Assembly (NCBI GenBank): GCA_963720375.1
Contig: CAVRFM010000025.1
Coordinates: 13,453-77,452 of the forward strand
Reading direction: 5' to 3'
Length of the DNA: 64,000 nucleotides
Origin: JAPLHP01 sp963720375
Lineage (GTDB): Bacteria > Chloroflexota > Dehalococcoidia > UBA2247 > RBG-13-53-26
A model generated the notes under the pieces. It searched no databases and had not been told where the DNA came from. It was given only the letters and a program-made list of their open reading frames with translations. Shown here piece after piece: positions 52,335 through 62,037 of the stretch. The position numbers and the translations under genes are program-made. Position 1 is the first letter of the stretch. Every line of letters begins with the position of its first letter.

Positions 52335-53237
52335 ATGAAACGCAGATCCATCATTGGAATTGTCCTTGCCGTGATTGGAATACTCCTGGTTATCTTCGGG
52401 GCCGTCTGGATGACCGCTATCTTCCCGCAAATAAGCAAGGTACCATCTAATCTCAAAGAGTCCACCGAGCAACAAGGGACTGTGGATTTATTCGATCCTG
52501 GGACGGGGCAGCTACAGCACTATGATATCACCAACACCAGGGACTACACCACTGACAAATGTTCCGGCAACATAATCTACATCTGGGAGGACATCACCTT
52601 CACAGACAATGCCACCGGCCAGGATATGCCCGCGCTTCATACAAAGACCCTGCTGGCAATAAACAGGGTAACCCGGGCCAATGTACCGGGGCATGGCGAT
52701 GGTAGCCGCGACGGCTACTGGGGCTTCCCCCGCGACGTGAAGACTGACGTGGTCTATCCCTTCTGGAATACCGGCAATCCCAGCAACCTCGACTGCATAT
52801 ATACCGGTGAAGAAGACTTCAACGGGATCCACGTCTATGTCTTTAAGATGTCCACCCCCGATGGTGGCCTGGTGATCCCTGCGGGGATAGATACCCCCGA
52901 GATGAAGGTCTATCAAACGATCACGCAGTGGATTGAGCCAGTTTCCGGCTTAACCGTTCGTGTTGAGAGCACTACCAAGAGGACCACGACGATTCCTGTC
53001 CAGGACAGCCTCTTTCCGAACACCGGGCCTATCACCTACACCGACATAACGCTGTACGAGGATCACCTGACGTTCACTGATGCCACCATCGAGAAACTGT
53101 CCCATGACGCCAGATTCTATCACTGGGTGCTGCCCTTTGCAGAAACCACCGTGCCCTGGCTATCCATAGGATTGGGACTCGTTATCGTCGTCGGTTCGGC
53201 GTTCTTAATCAGGACGGGTTCAAAGAAGTCACAGTAA
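52335..53237 (+). CDS. DUF3068 (PorA-like) membrane protein
   Basis: This 300-residue protein has an N-terminal helix (IIGIVLAVIGILLVIFGAVWM), an extracytoplasmic beta-rich domain of about 245 residues, and a C-terminal helix (WLSIGLGLVIVVGSAFLI) with a short basic tail. This layout, and motifs such as KTLLAINRVTRANVPG and GYWGFPRDVK.DVVYPFW, fit the DUF3068/PorA family known from actinobacteria. GGGGG lies before the ATG. Role unknown; envelope-related. Confidence 0.8.
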   Translation: MKRRSIIGIVLAVIGILLVIFGAVWMTAIFPQISKVPSNLKESTEQQGTVDLFDPGTGQLQHYDITNTRDYTTDKCSGNIIYIWEDITFTDNATGQDMPALHTKTLLAINRVTRANVPGHGDGSRDGYWGFPRDVKTDVVYPFWNTGNPSNLDCIYTGEEDFNGIHVYVFKMSTPDGGLVIPAGIDTPEMKVYQTITQWIEPVSGLTVRVESTTKRTTTIPVQDSLFPNTGPITYTDITLYEDHLTFTDATIEKLSHDARFYHWVLPFAETTVPWLSIGLGLVIVVGSAFLIRTGSKKSQ

Positions 53238-53359
53238 GATAAGACAAGGTCTCAGTATCAGCGCCCCCATCCCCGGGTTCCCCCGGCGGAGAGCAGTTGA
53301 TGCTATAGCGATGTCTGTTGCCTCCCCAATCAACGGTCAAACCTAAGAGAGTTTCCCGC

Positions 53360-53389
53360 TTGACAACTAAATGGCTGGGGTCATATTAT
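53360..53389 (+). promoter_or_regulatory. Promoter of the aldehyde ferredoxin oxidoreductase gene
   Basis: TTGACA (53360) and TATTAT (53384) are separated by 18 bases. The predicted start is about 60 bases before the AOR ATG, which has AAGGAGG. Confidence 0.68.
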
Positions 53390-53456
53390 CAGGCCACCAA
53401 GAACTAAAGTTCTGCTGTCACATTAATCATCATTCTACTAAACAAGGAGGACACTG

Positions 53457-55322
53457 ATGGCGGGTTTCGAAGGGAAGACACTGGAAATTGACCTCAGTAG
53501 TGGCAAGATCTCGAAGGGCACTCTAGACAAGAATATCCTGCGCAAGTTCATCGGCGGGAGCGGCTTGGGGGCCAAGCTGATGTTCGACCGGGTTGACCCG
53601 CACGTTGACCCGCTGTCCCCGAAGAACCCGCTTTTCCTGCTAACCGGGCCTCTGAGTGGCAATAGCCTCCCAGGCGGTGCGCGCTTTGCTGCGTGCGGCA
53701 AGTCGCCACTGACAAACGTCTGGGGAGAGGCCAGCAGCGGGGGGGATTTCGCCAGCGAGATGAGAATGTCCGGATGGGATGAGATCATCTTTACTGGAGC
53801 TTCCGACAAGCCGGTCTACCTTCTCATTCAGGATGACAAGGTGGAGCTCAAGGATGCCTCTGACCTGTGGGGCAAGGGGAACTTCGAAGTCAGTCACATC
53901 CTGAAGGAACGTCACGGTGGCAAGAAGCCCAAGGTGGTAGCCATCGGGCAGGGCGGGGAGAAGATGGTGAAGTTCGCCGCTGTCTGCAACGGCGAGAAAG
54001 ACTTCGCTGCCCGTTGCGGCATGGGCGCCCTGATGGGATCGAAGAAACTGAAGGCCATCGTGGCTATCGGCAGCGGCAAGATACCCCTGGCCGAGCCGGA
54101 GAAGTTCGCCGAAAGGCGCAAGATCGCCATCCAGAAGGCGAAGGAGAACATAATCACTATGGTGCTCGGCATGAGCGGCACCGTTGCTGCGGTGGAAGTG
54201 AGCATGGTTACCGGCGACATCCCGGGGAAGAACTGGACCATAGTGGGCAACCAGGGTGCGGGGAAGATCGGCGGTGTGGTCGAGAACAGCCCCGCCTTCT
54301 TGGGCGGAACGGAGTCCTGCCATGGCTGCGTCGTCGGGTGCAAGCGGGTGATGGACATCAAGGAAGGCCCGTTCAAGGGATTTAAGGGGCCGGGGCCGGA
54401 GTACGAAGGAATTGGCGCCCTGGGCAGCAACCTGCTGATGGAGGACATGGGCGCGGTCATCAAGATGAACGAGATGTGCAACGACTACGGCCTGGATGTC
54501 ATCTCCTGCGGCGGAACCATAGCCTGGGCCATGGAGTGCTTCGAGAAGGGCATCCTCAAGGCCAAGGACCTCGACGGCATTGAACTTAAATGGGGAAATG
54601 CTGACGCTGCCATGAAGCTGATCACCAAGATAGCCAAGCGGGAAGGCATTGGGGACCTGCTGGCTGAGGGCTCCAAACGGGCGGCGCAGAAGGTCGGCCT
54701 TGGGTCATCCGATTTCCTGGTGGAAGTCAAGGGCATGGAGGTACCCATGCATGACCCCAGAACCAATCATGGGCTGGCGCTCTCCTATGCCACGGGTGCG
54801 CGGGGTGCCTGCCATACCAGCGACCCGCTGTACAGCGTCGGAACAGGCGTCTACAACTTCCCTGAGTTTGGCTTGACCGGGGCTCTGGCGGTTCAGGTCA
54901 AGACCAGCAAGGGGTGGGCCCCGGCAGTAAAGGGCGCGCAGGACTACGGCGCGGTATACAATTCTGCCATACTTTGCTACATGGTGACGGGCGCAATCAA
55001 CGCAGAAGACCTGGTAGACCTCATGGTCACGTCGAGCGGGTTCGACTATACTTTCCCGGAGCTGGCTGAGTGTGGCGAGCGGATATGGCATATGAAGCGC
55101 GGCATCAACAACCTCATGGGGATGACGGTCAAGGATGACAAGCTGCCGGTGCGGATACTAACGATGCCCACGGAAGGTGGAGCGGCCGGATCAGTGCCGG
55201 ACATCAAACTGCTGATGGATGAGTTCTACCCGGCGAGGGGACTGGCCCCAGACGGACGCCCGACCAAAGAGACGCTGAGCAGGCTAGGCCTCGATGACTT
55301 GGCGGCCAAGCTGTATAAGTAG
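53457..55322 (+). CDS. Aldehyde ferredoxin oxidoreductase (tungsten/molybdenum)
   Basis: This 621-residue AOR-family enzyme oxidises aldehydes to acids with ferredoxin or, in reverse, reduces acids. The N-terminal domain begins FEGKTLEIDLSSGKI and GGSGLGAKLMFDRV. Cysteines C288, C291 and C295 (CHGCVVGC) start the [4Fe-4S] binding set; a further Cys is in GACHTSDPLY. The length matches the family. A MoaD-like carrier follows downstream, as in many AOR clusters. It could act on aldehydes made by the nearby alcohol dehydrogenases. Confidence 0.93.
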   Translation: MAGFEGKTLEIDLSSGKISKGTLDKNILRKFIGGSGLGAKLMFDRVDPHVDPLSPKNPLFLLTGPLSGNSLPGGARFAACGKSPLTNVWGEASSGGDFASEMRMSGWDEIIFTGASDKPVYLLIQDDKVELKDASDLWGKGNFEVSHILKERHGGKKPKVVAIGQGGEKMVKFAAVCNGEKDFAARCGMGALMGSKKLKAIVAIGSGKIPLAEPEKFAERRKIAIQKAKENIITMVLGMSGTVAAVEVSMVTGDIPGKNWTIVGNQGAGKIGGVVENSPAFLGGTESCHGCVVGCKRVMDIKEGPFKGFKGPGPEYEGIGALGSNLLMEDMGAVIKMNEMCNDYGLDVISCGGTIAWAMECFEKGILKAKDLDGIELKWGNADAAMKLITKIAKREGIGDLLAEGSKRAAQKVGLGSSDFLVEVKGMEVPMHDPRTNHGLALSYATGARGACHTSDPLYSVGTGVYNFPEFGLTGALAVQVKTSKGWAPAVKGAQDYGAVYNSAILCYMVTGAINAEDLVDLMVTSSGFDYTFPELAECGERIWHMKRGINNLMGMTVKDDKLPVRILTMPTEGGAAGSVPDIKLLMDEFYPARGLAPDGRPTKETLSRLGLDDLAAKLYK

Positions 55323-55354
55323 TATCCAGACAGAGTGAGTATCCTGTAAGTATG

Positions 55355-55390
55355 GTGACCCCTCGCCCAAGAGCGAGGGGTCACTCTTTT
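55355..55390 (+). terminator. Intrinsic terminator after AOR
   Basis: GTGACCCCTCG and CGAGGGGTCAC form a perfect 11-base-pair stem around an 8-base loop, followed by TCTTTT. It lies 32 bases after the AOR stop, before the MoaD gene. Confidence 0.88.
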
Positions 55391-55429
55391 GTAGATGTCT
55401 CTCAGCCACACTGCCAGTGGGATGCATTG

Positions 55430-55600
55430 ATGGGCAGCGAGGTGATAAAATACATCATTGGATCCGGAGAATTGCCCATCAGCAGACTCCTGATCTACAA
55501 CGGCCTTAGTTCGAGATTCAATGAGGTAAGGATGAAGAAAGACCTCAAATGTGAGGAATGCGGACCACATCAGCCGCCTCATCCAGGAGCAAAAGGATGA
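55430..55600 (+). pseudogene. C-terminal remnant of a MoeB/ThiF-type adenylyltransferase
   Basis: A 56-residue ORF reads GSEVIKYIIGSGELPISRLL then YNGLSSRFNEVRMKKD and CEECG. This matches only the C-terminal end of E1-like MoeB/ThiF proteins, including one CxxC of the zinc site. The ATP-binding N-terminal domain is absent, and an AOR terminator lies just upstream. The stop overlaps the MoaD start (ATGA). A short functional leader peptide cannot be excluded. Confidence 0.6.
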
Positions 55601-55878
55601 AGGTAAAGGTCAGGATATCCTTGCTGCTTCGCCAATTCAGCCAGATCACCGGCGAACCAGAGGTATTTGAGATGGCCGCACCCAACGCCATAGAATGCCT
55701 GCAAAAGCTGGTCGACCGATTCCCCTCCATGAGGCAGTGGGTCTACGACAAGGAAGGCAAGGTGCTGGGTTTGATGCAATTCTTCGTCAACGGAGAGAAA
55801 CTCCCGTCTGATGGACTCACGACCCCCCTCAGGGACGGCGATGAGCTTTTTATCCTTTTCGGCATCGGCGGGGGGTAA
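55597..55878 (+). CDS. MoaD/ThiS-like sulfur carrier protein
   Basis: This 93-residue beta-grasp protein starts at 55597 (MKVKVRISLLLRQFSQ) and ends LFILFGIGGG. The C-terminal Gly-Gly needed for adenylation and thiocarboxylation is therefore present, with one extra Gly. Such carriers donate sulfur for molybdopterin/tungstopterin. Its context next to AOR suggests service to the tungsten cofactor. Its likely activating enzyme is represented here only by the remnant upstream. Confidence 0.83.
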   Translation: MKVKVRISLLLRQFSQITGEPEVFEMAAPNAIECLQKLVDRFPSMRQWVYDKEGKVLGLMQFFVNGEKLPSDGLTTPLRDGDELFILFGIGGG

Positions 55879-56082
55879 TGCCCTTATTGCCGTTCAACCA
55901 GCCATATTGTTCTGTCTAAGCACTTCTACTCAATTGGGATTCTAGAAGGACCCACGTCAGCTACAAGCATACCCTTTGCAAAATAGAGTTCCGGGGTATA
56001 AGGCAGACAGCTTGGCTCAACCTCCTGGTTGCCTTCGAGACATCGCCTGAATTAACATAACCTTGAAAGGAGCTGCACCATA

Positions 56083-57123
56083 ATGAGAGCTGCCATAATC
56101 TACGGTACGGGTGACATAAGAATGGAGACGGTGGATTACCCCTCCATCAAAAAGGATGAGATATTAGTGAAAGTGAAAGCCTGTGGAATATGCGGCACTG
56201 ATATACATACCTACAAGGTAGGTAAGACATCGCCCTCTCGGAAACCCGCCATATTGGGTCACGAATTCAGCGGTGAAATAGTCGAAGTAGGGCAGTCAGT
56301 TGCAGGTCTGAAGGCGGGTGATAAGATAGTGGGGACTGGCTACCGCGCCTGCGGAAAGTGCCACTGGTGTCAAACAGGGCAAGCCGACAGATGCCCCAAC
56401 CCCACAGTTCCCGGTGAGGGCCTGGACGGTGCCTTTGCTGAATACGTTGTGGTCCCCAACCCAGCGCTGGGGAAGACAATCTTCCGCATACCGGAAAACC
56501 TCAGCTGGGAGGAAGCAGCCACAATAGAACCCCTGTCCGTTGCCTGCTTCGCCGTGACACGAGCACGCATTGAGCCAAATCAGACTGTTGTTATCCTGGG
56601 TGCAGGAATGATCGGCCAGTGCATAGCCCAGGTGTGCAAAGGCATGGGGGCCAAAGTCATTGTCAGCGAGCCTTCTATCATACGCCTGACAATGGCCAGG
56701 AAGTTAGGCGCTGATGTGGCTTTGAATCCCAGGGAGACTAACCCTGTTGAGGCTGTCGCAGAGGTTACCTCAGGGGAAATGGCCAGCGTCGTCTTCGAGT
56801 GTTCGGGAACACCTGTTGCCTTCCGCCAAGCGCCGTTGCTGACACGGCCATTCGGCAGGATGATTCAAGTGGGCATGTTTGAGGACACCCTTGAGCTGAG
56901 CCCGGAACTACTAAGCTTCATGTTTAACTTCAGGAATTTAACCCTCCGTGGCTCCGGGGGGCAGAGATGGGACATGGCAGTCGAGCTCATGCGGACTGGC
57001 CAGGTGAAGACAAAGGAACTGATAACACACAAGTTCCTCCTTGAGAACATCAAGGAGGCTTTCAAGGCTCAGCTCAACTCCGACAAAGCAATAAAGGTCC
57101 TGATAGAGCCCAAGGTGACTTGA
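56083..57123 (+). CDS. Zinc-dependent alcohol dehydrogenase (MDR, sorbitol/threonine DH-like)
   Basis: This 346-residue MDR enzyme has the catalytic zinc ligands in CGICGTDIHTY and GHEFSGEIVEVG, a structural zinc lobe with CGKCHWCQTGQADRC, and the NAD motif VVILGAGMIGQ. The glutamate in TIEPLSVACFAV is typical of the polyol DH group. AAAGGAG precedes the ATG. It could oxidise a secondary alcohol intermediate and is followed by an FAD gene in the same direction. Confidence 0.9.
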   Translation: MRAAIIYGTGDIRMETVDYPSIKKDEILVKVKACGICGTDIHTYKVGKTSPSRKPAILGHEFSGEIVEVGQSVAGLKAGDKIVGTGYRACGKCHWCQTGQADRCPNPTVPGEGLDGAFAEYVVVPNPALGKTIFRIPENLSWEEAATIEPLSVACFAVTRARIEPNQTVVILGAGMIGQCIAQVCKGMGAKVIVSEPSIIRLTMARKLGADVALNPRETNPVEAVAEVTSGEMASVVFECSGTPVAFRQAPLLTRPFGRMIQVGMFEDTLELSPELLSFMFNFRNLTLRGSGGQRWDMAVELMRTGQVKTKELITHKFLLENIKEAFKAQLNSDKAIKVLIEPKVT

Positions 57124-57363
57124 CAACCTCCCACTTGGTTGGTATAGTAACAACACTTAGCATTACACAAACAGGTTTCCTGTAACAAAAGGGGGCGACA
57201 ATTTTTTAAAAACTAAACAACATCAAGATTAAAAATGATCTAGCAGCCAGCCAAATCAGTGGTCGTATGTCACGGCAGAAGGGGGGAAACAAGCCATAGC
57301 GCAACGAGTCCACAGGGCAAATCGAACTTTCCAAGAGCCAATATATCTAGAGAGGAGGCAAGT

Positions 57364-59050
57364 ATGCCCAAAGATGAGAGATATGATTTCGTTATTGTAG
57401 GTGGTGGACCCAATGGCGTAACTCTGGCCGCCTACCTGGCCAAGTCCGGGGCAAAGCGTCTGCGTTCTGGAGGAGAGGACAGAGGCCGGCGGGGCATGCG
57501 AGAACACGGAGCCGATAGCCGGTGTGAAGATAAACCCCCATGCCATCATGCTCTATGGAGCACCAGCGCCCGGCTTCGAGCAGTTGGAGCTGTGGAAATA
57601 TGGCTGGCGCGTCGGCGAGAACGAGATGGGCGACCTCATGGCAGACGCTGGCCGCGGCGTTGCCTGTAGCTTCGGAATGTCGAAACTGACGGAGAAGGAC
57701 CAGATGGGGTTTGCCAAGATGGCCGGGTTGCTTACCCAACCCACGTTCACCAAGGAGCTGCTTCGCTCCGTATTCTGGTGCCCGCCGCATCCACCTGAAG
57801 TAGAGGTAACGATAGACAACATCCCCTACATGCAGGTCTACAAGAAGTACCAGCCAGACATATGGACAGAGGAAATGCTGGATATGGACTTGTTTGACCT
57901 GATGGACGAACACCTGGAAAGCGAACCGTGGAAGGTGCAGCAGGCAGTCATTGCCTGGTACTCTGGGGCTGCCGGCCACTGGAAGGGTGTGGCCGTTCCG
58001 GCGTGGGCCTGCGCTATAACCCTGCTCATTCCCGGCCGCATGAGACCTCCACGCGGCGGCATGCATGACTACTTCCACTGCGTTATGCGCTGCGCCATAG
58101 CTCACGGAGCCACCATACGCACGTGCTGCCCGGTTGAAGAGATCATTATCAATGACGGCGTTGCCGTTGGAGTGCGACTGAGAGAGACGGCTACCCAGGC
58201 GGGGAAGAAGATCTGGGCCAAGAAGGCCGTGATCAGCGACGTCGATGTCAGGCAAACCTTCAACAAGCTGGTCGGGCCAAACTATGTGGACCGCGGCCTT
58301 CTCCAGAAAGTGAATGACATCAGCCTCAAGGGTGGCAGCATCTTCAACTTCCACTTCTATACCCGCGAGAGGCTTCGGGTCAAGAAGCCGTGGGAGGGGA
58401 TGGTTGGTGGAGGGTATCCCCAGGACTCCCGCGAGATCTACTATGACCACGTGGCCGATGTGGACGGTTGGAGGGGCAACCCCAGGGTGCCACCGGAGAG
58501 AGCACTGTGGTTGAGCACCCCCTACGTCAGGTTTGAACCCACCGACAAGCAGGTCACCCGGCCCGAAGGTCATATCATGTCGCCCGTCTATTTCCTGGTC
58601 CCACCACCGGAGTACCACGTGGATGGGCCAGACGCCATCAACAAGATCAAGGACCAGATGATCCAGTACATCATCAAGGCCATGAGCAGTGGCCCATACG
58701 AGAACCTCAACTCGGACAACATAATCAAGACATGGACCAACACCCCATATGACTCCCTATTCCGCAATACCGGCCTCATCGGAGGCACCTGGTGCGGCAC
58801 CCGCCACTGCCATGACCAGTGGGCCGAGAATCGCCCCGTACCGGAGTTGGCGCGCTATCGCACGCCGATAGACGGGCTCTATCTCTGCAATCAGACATCG
58901 TGTCATCCCGGTGGCCTCTTCTTAATGGCCATCCCGTACAACCTAATGCACATCCTGATTGAGGACGGTCTGGTCGAGCCGGGCCCGTGGTGGTATTCCT
59001 CACCGTGGTACATACCACAGCAGGGCAAGAAATCGGCGAAGCGGCCGTAG
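57364..59050 (+). pseudogene. FAD oxidoreductase of phytoene-desaturase type, one frameshift near start
   Basis: The ATG at 57364 follows AGAGGAGG. Residues 1-30 (YDFVIVGGGPNGVTLAAYL) hold the FAD Rossmann motif. An extra C near 57455 (AAAGCGTCTG) shifts the frame; removing it joins AKSGAK to VCVLEERTEAGGACEN and the long frame to 59050. The repaired protein has about 561 residues with the C-terminal motif GLYLCNQTSCHPGG. Without repair, a downstream start would lack the FAD site. Sequencing error is a fair alternative. Confidence 0.8.
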
Positions 59051-59070
59051 TAGAGGAGGAGAACAATAAC

Positions 59071-60723
59071 ATGGTGATGGATCAACTACTGGGAAAACTC
59101 TTCGATGAGTTCCCTACTGAGAGTAACTGGGATGTAATCGTCATCGGTGCCGGCCCCAACGGCCTGATGACTGGGGCCTATCTGGCTAAAGCTGGAGCCA
59201 AAGTCGTCGTCATAGAGCGGCGCTATGAGGTAGGAGGAGGGCTGGCTACAGAGGAAATTCTCTTCCCCGGCTATTACTCCAACATGCATGCCATCTATCA
59301 CATGATGGTGGACTACATGCCAGCCTTGAAGGACTTCAACCTGGACCGCCATGCCCTCACCTGGATCAAACCCAACCTGCAGATGGCCATGGTGTTCGGC
59401 GACGGCAGCACACTGCTGTTGACAAAAATGATTGAGGACACCGTCGACTCCATCCACAAGTACTCCCACAAGGACGCTGTGGCCTTCGGGAAGCACATGC
59501 GCGTTTGGCAGCGCATGATGGACGAGATAGTGGGCCCGGCCACCTATCTGCCGGCGAAGCCGTCTCTGGACCTGATCGTGGGCATGCAGCGCACCGAGAT
59601 CGGACGGGAGTTGCTGGAACTCAATGAGAAGAGCCCCATGGCGATCATGAAGGAGTCCTTTGAGAATGACAAGCTGAGGGCTCTGCTGCTGTACGCCACC
59701 TGTATGTGGGGTCTCGACCCCAATGAGACGGGGGTGGGGCTGTTTGTGCCTCTGCTGCTCACCAGGGCCATGGACAAGGCCTACCTTATGGGAGGCTCAC
59801 ACAAGCTTGCCGGCGCCTTTTCCCGTGAGATCATAGGCAACGGAGGCATCATTGTAGAGGCAGCTGAGGTCTCCAAGATCATCACCCAGAACGGCAACGT
59901 TACCGGCGTGGAACTCAGGGAAGGGCGCAAACTGAACGCCAAGGTAGTCATATCCAGCCTCGATCCCAAGACCACATTCCTGGATCTGGTCGGGGGCAAG
60001 AACCTGCCGGGAACACTGAAGGAAGCCACTGAGGCCTGGAAGTATGACAAGTGGAGCTACCACACTCTCCACATCGTGTCCAAGGAGATGCCAAAGTACA
60101 AGTGCGATGACCCCTGGGCCAGCGAGAGCTTCATGACCGTAGTTGGCTTTGACAGCACCGACCAGATAGTGGCCCACTGGAACAACGTCATCAAGGGCAA
60201 GCTGGATTACAAGCTGATCGGCGGACACGTCACCTGCGAAAGCTTCTGGGATCCGTACCTGGTTCACTCACCATACGGCGGACAGGTCTCCTTCTTCCAG
60301 ATGCACGCCCCCTATGGGATCGAAGGCGGCTGGACCAAGAAGGCTAAGGAAGTAGACGCGGCCATAATGGAGAAGTGGGTGAAGGCAGCTCCCAACCTGA
60401 ACAAGGAGAACATCATAATGAGCACCAGTGAGTCGCCGGAGGACATTGAGATCCGTCTGCCTAACATGCGGCGTGGCGGCATCAAGCACGGTGACTACAC
60501 ACCGATGCAGATCGGCTTCAACCGGCCCAACATTGAGTGCTCCACGTCCAAGACACCCATCGGCGGACTATACCTGTGTGGTGCCTCCACCTATCCCGGC
60601 GGGATGGTCACGGGAGGACCGGGGTACATCGCCGCCAACAAGGTAGCAGAGGACATGGGCCTCAAGAAATGGTGGAAGCCCACCAAGCTGATTGAGAAGT
60701 ACCTCAAGACGTACGAGGGCTAG
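59071..60723 (+). CDS. FAD oxidoreductase of phytoene-desaturase type, intact
   Basis: This 550-residue protein starts at ATG 59071, 21 bases after the previous gene, after GAGGAGGAG. The FAD motif is DVIVIGAGPNGLMTGAYLAK, then VVVIERRYEVGGGLATEE. The middle region holds a substrate domain rich in Trp and Met. The C-terminal FAD motif is GGLYLCGASTYPGGMVTGGP. It shares layout with the other four copies in the 57-64 kb block. Substrate unknown; carotenoid/steroid-like desaturation or isomerisation is typical of the superfamily. Confidence 0.88.
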   Translation: MVMDQLLGKLFDEFPTESNWDVIVIGAGPNGLMTGAYLAKAGAKVVVIERRYEVGGGLATEEILFPGYYSNMHAIYHMMVDYMPALKDFNLDRHALTWIKPNLQMAMVFGDGSTLLLTKMIEDTVDSIHKYSHKDAVAFGKHMRVWQRMMDEIVGPATYLPAKPSLDLIVGMQRTEIGRELLELNEKSPMAIMKESFENDKLRALLLYATCMWGLDPNETGVGLFVPLLLTRAMDKAYLMGGSHKLAGAFSREIIGNGGIIVEAAEVSKIITQNGNVTGVELREGRKLNAKVVISSLDPKTTFLDLVGGKNLPGTLKEATEAWKYDKWSYHTLHIVSKEMPKYKCDDPWASESFMTVVGFDSTDQIVAHWNNVIKGKLDYKLIGGHVTCESFWDPYLVHSPYGGQVSFFQMHAPYGIEGGWTKKAKEVDAAIMEKWVKAAPNLNKENIIMSTSESPEDIEIRLPNMRRGGIKHGDYTPMQIGFNRPNIECSTSKTPIGGLYLCGASTYPGGMVTGGPGYIAANKVAEDMGLKKWWKPTKLIEKYLKTYEG

Positions 60724-60770
60724 CGGTCAAAGTCACTCCTGTTTACAGAGAAATGCGCTTGCCCTTCAGG

Positions 60771-60800
60771 TTGACTAATGCCGCTGGAAAGAGGGATACT
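60771..60800 (+). promoter_or_regulatory. Candidate promoter of the second alcohol dehydrogenase
   Basis: TTGACT (60771) and GATACT (60795) are 18 bases apart, about 70 bases before the ATG at 60868. Confidence 0.4.
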
Positions 60801-60867
60801 TTCACAGATCGCTCGTCTATAGTGACGTGTGGTTATAGAAAGAAAATAGAATGAGGAGGTACAAATC

Positions 60868-61968
60868 ATGAAGGCAGCTGTACAGTATGAAGCGGGCAAA
60901 CCCTTGGTCGTGGATGAGGTGCAACTGGAGGATCCTCAAGACGACGAGATCAAGGTCAAGATAGTCGCTTGTGGCGTATGCCATAGCGATCTGACCTTCA
61001 TGAAAGGCGATATGCCAGCCCCCATGCCCATCGTAATGGGTCATGAAGGCGCGGGCATTGTCGAGAAGGTGGGGCCACGGGTGACCTCGGTCAAGCCTGG
61101 TGATCACGTGCTGATGATGGTTTCATACTCGTGCGGAAAGTGCCCCATGTGTGCTCAGGGGAAGCCCACCCAGTGTGTGGAGAACTTGCCCGTCATGATG
61201 ATGGCCTGCCTCCCGGGAACCATGGGGGCAACACGTCTGCGCAAGGACGGAAAGCCCATAAACCATGTATTTGGCCTGGCTGCCATGGCTGAGTATGCCG
61301 TAGTCAAGGAGCGGTCCGTCGTGAAGGTTCGGGAAGACGCTCCCCTCGACAAGATTTGCATCATGGGATGCGGCGTCACGACGGGAATGGGCGCTGCTAT
61401 GAACACGACCGGGATAAGGCCGGGTGAAAGCATAGTGGTTTACGGCAGTGGGGGAGTGGGCCTTAGTGCTATCATGGGCGCCAAGTTGGCTGGAGCCGGG
61501 AAGATCATCGCCGTCTCCAGATCCGATCGGAAGCTGGCGGTAGCCAAGCAGCTTGGGGCTGACTATGTGGTCAAATCCGGTGTGGAGGACCCGGTGGCCA
61601 AAGTCAAGGAACTGACCGGTGGTGGAGCGGACTATGCGGTAGAGGCAGTGGGGAAAGCGGCCGTCATGATGCAGGCCTTCGGTTCTATCCGCAATGGAGG
61701 CAAACTGGTGGTGGCGGGAATGGCTCCCCTGATTGAAATGCTCACCATCGCCCCGTTCGAGTTTCTGCTGGGCAAGTCTATTGTAGGCACGGTTCAGGGT
61801 GACATAGTGCATTCCGTGGACGTGCCAAGGTTCGTGGACATGTATATGCAGGGCAAGATCCCGCTGGACAAGATGATTAGTAACACTTATAGACTGGCTC
61901 AGGTGAACGAGGCTTACTCTGCCCTTGACAAGAGCGAAGTGGTCAGGAGCGTTGTAAAGATATCGTAA
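60868..61968 (+). CDS. Zinc-dependent alcohol dehydrogenase (class III / aryl-alcohol DH-like)
   Basis: This 366-residue MDR enzyme has CGVCHSDLTFMKG and GHEGAGIVEKVG for the catalytic zinc, CGKCPMCAQGKPTQC for the structural zinc, and YGSGGVGLSAIMGAK for NAD. The CHSD motif and a longer middle loop place it nearer class III/aryl-alcohol dehydrogenases than the 56083 gene. ATGAGGAGG precedes the start. It sits between FAD genes and could oxidise a primary alcohol to the aldehyde used by AOR. Confidence 0.9.
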   Translation: MKAAVQYEAGKPLVVDEVQLEDPQDDEIKVKIVACGVCHSDLTFMKGDMPAPMPIVMGHEGAGIVEKVGPRVTSVKPGDHVLMMVSYSCGKCPMCAQGKPTQCVENLPVMMMACLPGTMGATRLRKDGKPINHVFGLAAMAEYAVVKERSVVKVREDAPLDKICIMGCGVTTGMGAAMNTTGIRPGESIVVYGSGGVGLSAIMGAKLAGAGKIIAVSRSDRKLAVAKQLGADYVVKSGVEDPVAKVKELTGGGADYAVEAVGKAAVMMQAFGSIRNGGKLVVAGMAPLIEMLTIAPFEFLLGKSIVGTVQGDIVHSVDVPRFVDMYMQGKIPLDKMISNTYRLAQVNEAYSALDKSEVVRSVVKIS

Positions 61969-61999
61969 GCACCTTGGATTCCGAATAGCATACATTAAG

Positions 62000-62022
62000 G
62001 GCACACCGTTTCCTGGTGTGCC
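62000..62022 (+). terminator. Hairpin between ADH and FAD gene
   Basis: GGCACACC and GGTGTGCC pair over 8 bases around GTTTCCT. It ends seven bases before the ribosome site of the next gene and has no T-run, so it may be an attenuator or mRNA-stabilising hairpin. Confidence 0.5.
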
Positions 62023-62037
62023 TTGAAAGGAGCCATA

